This document shows, one piece after another, positions 21,337-23,018 of a stretch of DNA of 23,018 nucleotides (its first letter is position 1; each line of letters starts with the position of its first letter). Source of the stretch: an uncultured Bacilli bacterium (GTDB lineage: Bacteria > Bacillota_I > Bacilli_A > RF39 > UBA660). The DNA lies in NCBI GenBank assembly GCA_944364005.1, contig CALVVW010000020.1, positions 1-23,018 on the forward strand. The letters are read 5' to 3'. The translations under genes were made by a program, and so were the position numbers. The notes below the pieces were generated by a model. It was not told the DNA's origin, made no database searches, and worked only from the letters and a program-made list of their open reading frames with translations.

Positions 21337-21720
21337 TTATACACGTGGACGTTTTGGTGGACGACATCCATTGTGTGGTATTGGTGTAACATCAACGATT
21401 GTTGTTACTTCTAATCCAGCAGTTTGAAGTGAACGAATTGCTGTTTCTCTACCTGGTCCTAAACCTTTTACGCGTACTTCTACTTTACGCATTCCCATAT
21501 CATATGCTGCTTTACCTGCTGCTTCTGCAGCCATTCCAGCAGCGAATGGTGTTGATTTTTTACTACCTTTAAATCCGATAGCACCAGCTGATGCCCAGCT
21601 AATTACGTTACCATCCTTATCTGTAATCGTAGTAATTGTATTATTGAATGTTGAATGAATATGTGCAATACCTTCAGGAACATTCTTTTTTACTTTTCTT
21701 TTTCTTGTCTTGTATGCCAT
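21337..21720 (-). CDS. rpsK: 30S ribosomal protein S11
   Basis: A 127-residue S11 protein of the platform of the small subunit. Hallmarks: [51 protein letters not shown] and the C-terminal [16 protein letters not shown]. The N-terminal part is basic ([11 protein letters not shown]). It lies in the alpha operon 41 bases after rpsM, with AAGGAGG before ATG. Confidence 0.98.
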   Translation of the reverse strand: MAYKTRKRKVKKNVPEGIAHIHSTFNNTITTITDKDGNVISWASAGAIGFKGSKKSTPFAAGMAAEAAGKAAYDMGMRKVEVRVKGLGPGRETAIRSLQTAGLEVTTIVDVTPIPHNGCRPPKRPRV

Positions 21721-21761
21721 GAGTTTACCTCCTTCAAAAAATTATCCTTGTTAATTTCTAA

Positions 21762-22130
21762 CTAAACTTTCTTCTTGTTTGCTACTACTTTTCCTTTACC
21801 TTTACGAGTACGAGCATTACGGTTTGTTCTTTGTCCTCTTACAGGTAATCCTTTTTTATGGCGACTTCCTTGATAAGAATTGATCTCCATTTTAGTTTTG
21901 ATATTCATACTTACTTCACGACGAAGATCACCTTCAGTTAAGTGTTTGTTAATTTCATCACGAATCTTAACTAATTCTTCTTGTGATAAGTCTTTCGTCT
22001 TTTTTGTTGGATCAATGTTTACTGCTTTTAAAATTTGTCTTGCTAAACTTTTTCCAATACCATAAATATAAGTTAATGAAATGCAAATGTGTTTATCATT
22101 TGGAATATCTACACCTTTAATACGTGCCAT
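21762..22130 (-). CDS. rpsM: 30S ribosomal protein S13
   Basis: A 122-residue S13 protein of the small-subunit head. Hallmarks: [38 protein letters not shown]-like block [11 protein letters not shown], and [20 protein letters not shown] with a basic tail contacting P-site tRNA. Ends with TAG. Normal length and position after rpmJ. Confidence 0.98.
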   Translation of the reverse strand: MARIKGVDIPNDKHICISLTYIYGIGKSLARQILKAVNIDPTKKTKDLSQEELVKIRDEINKHLTEGDLRREVSMNIKTKMEINSYQGSRHKKGLPVRGQRTNRNARTRKGKGKVVANKKKV

Positions 22131-22150
22131 TTAATACACCTCCTAAAAAA

Positions 22151-22264
22151 TTATCCTTGTTTTTGTTTATGCTTTGGATTTTCACAGATTATTCTTACTG
22201 TACCTTTACGTTTTACAACTTTGCATTTTTCGCAAATTGGTTTTACTGATGCTTTAACTTTCAT
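22151..22264 (-). CDS. rpmJ: 50S ribosomal protein L36
   Basis: A 37-residue L36 protein, too short for most ORF cut-offs. The sequence begins [20 protein letters not shown] and keeps the zinc-ribbon ligands Cys11, Cys14, Cys27 and His32, so it is the C+ (zinc-binding) form. It starts 14 bases after infA with AGGAGG before ATG and is followed by rpsM, the universal Firmicutes order. Confidence 0.96.
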   Translation of the reverse strand: MKVKASVKPICEKCKVVKRKGTVRIICENPKHKQKQG

Positions 22265-22278
22265 TTTTATCCCTCCTA

Positions 22279-22494
22279 TTATTTACGATAGGTTATACGC
22301 CCACGTGTTAAATCATAAGGTGAAAGTTCTATCATTACGGTATCTCCTGCTAAGATACGAATATAGTTCATTCGTATTTTACCAGAAACGTGAGCTTCCA
22401 CAATGTGTCCATTTTCTAGTTGAACTTTGAATTTCCCACCTGGGATAATTTCAAGAACTTTACCTTCAATTTCAATTGTATCTTCTTTGGCCAT
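22279..22494 (-). CDS. infA: Translation initiation factor IF-1
   Basis: A 71-residue IF-1, an OB-fold protein that occupies the A site during initiation. Hallmarks: [39 protein letters not shown] and [16 protein letters not shown] at 22494 is chosen over the in-frame GTG 9 bases upstream, because AGGAG is correctly spaced for this ATG and other IF-1 proteins start MAKED. The GTG lies across the stop of map. Confidence 0.97.
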   Translation of the reverse strand: MAKEDTIEIEGKVLEIIPGGKFKVQLENGHIVEAHVSGKIRMNYIRILAGDTVMIELSPYDLTRGRITYRK

Positions 22495-22499
22495 CTTTA

Positions 22500-23018
22500 T
22501 CACTCTCCTGTTAAGATTTGATATCCATCTTTTGTTACTACGACTGTATGTTCAAAATGGGCAGATAAGCTACCATCTTGTGTGTCTACAGTCCAATTAT
22601 TATCATGTAAGAATACTTTTGGACTACCTAAGGTTAACATTGGTTCTACCGCAATTACCATTCCTTCTTTTAATCTTGGACCGGTATTAGGTATTCCATA
22701 ATTTGGTACTTCAGGGTCTTCATGTACAGAAGTTCCTACTCCATGACCACATAACTCTCTTACAACACCTAGATTATGTTTTCGAGCGTACTGTTCAATC
22801 GCATAACCAATATCTCCTATTCTATTACCTGGCTTTACTTGTTCTAGGCCTATGAATAAGGATTTTTCAGTGTCTTCTAGTAACTGTTTTGTTTTTTCAT
22901 CTACTTTTCCTACGGTGTAAGTCCAAGCAGAATCTCCATGATATCCTTTATAACAGGCTCCAATATCAATAGAGATAATGTCTCCATTTTTTAATTTTCT
23001 ATCACTTGGAAACCCGTG
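22500..23018 (-). CDS. map: Methionine aminopeptidase type I, C-terminal part
   Basis: The frame is open from the window edge through 172 residues, lacking about the first 75-80 of a roughly 250-residue enzyme. It removes the initiator Met from nascent proteins. Metal ligands are all visible: first Asp in SIDIGA, second in HGDSAW, His in CGHGVG, Glu in AVEPM and the last Glu in HFEHT; the HGFPSDR segment near the start supplies an active-site His. It ends in the tandem stops TGA TAA, the only TGA stop in the window. infA begins 5 bases after the TGA codon, so the two are likely co-translated. Confidence 0.97.
   Translation of the reverse strand, partial: HGFPSDRKLKNGDIISIDIGACYKGYHGDSAWTYTVGKVDEKTKQLLEDTEKSLFIGLEQVKPGNRIGDIGYAIEQYARKHNLGVVRELCGHGVGTSVHEDPEVPNYGIPNTGPRLKEGMVIAVEPMLTLGSPKVFLHDNNWTVDTQDGSLSAHFEHTVVVTKDGYQILTGE

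Noticed and set aside
1..23018. tRNA or rRNA genes in intergenic gaps
   Set aside because: No T-arm-like GGTTCRAATCC or acceptor-stem pairing was seen in any gap; the gaps are short or hold terminators, promoters or decayed genes.

Overview
The window is a very AT-rich stretch of chromosome from a low-GC Firmicutes/Bacilli-type bacterium, probably a Mollicutes-adjacent or RF39-like gut lineage (inference from gene order, AT bias and protein style). Its backbone is the conserved Bacilli order map-infA-rpmJ-rpsM-rpsK-rpoA-rplQ, then ecfA1-ecfA2-truA, then rplM-rpsI, then cwlD, almost all on the minus strand. Accessory genes have been inserted at each joint of this backbone. TAA and TAG are nearly the only stop codons, and Trp is always TGG in the intact genes.

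Right part (19.9-23.0 kb): end of map, infA, rpmJ, rpsM, rpsK, rpoA and rplQ form one tight minus-strand operon closed by a hairpin terminator. Accessory block 1 (16.4-19.9 kb): a charged protein of unknown function; a small Cys-rich tail-anchored protein (missed by ordinary ORF calling because its best start is AUA) whose promoter has a 19-bp spacer filled by a dyad typical of MerR control; a MerR-family regulator; a short VirD4/TraG-like ATPase; and an SDR oxidoreductase.

Middle (14.0-16.4 kb): two EcfA-like ATPases, both with damaged catalytic motifs and no EcfT gene, followed by truA. Accessory block 2 (12.1-14.0 kb): a 457-residue membrane protein with exact 57-residue tandem repeats and a Gly/Ser/Thr-rich partner. 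Then rplM-rpsI with a leader resembling the L13 leader and its own terminator.

Accessory block 3 (1-11.1 kb): a stand-alone holin and M23 endolysin pair with its own promoter; a ZIP metal transporter on the plus strand; a 1543-residue protein ending in a class I CCA/OAS-like nucleotidyltransferase domain; a two-gene membrane-anchored surface pair, one with Asp-box (BNR) motifs; a frameshifted gene; cwlD; a decayed gene with several in-frame stops; and at the left edge the start of a gene resembling the N-terminal FHA region of type VII secretion EssC.

The best candidates for something undescribed are the nucleotidyltransferase fusion (4463-9094), the MerR/Cys-rich membrane protein unit (18324-19093) and the asymmetrically degenerate EcfA pair (14819-16395). 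Promoter -35 boxes lying inside the terminator of the preceding gene recur three times, a sign of tight packing.
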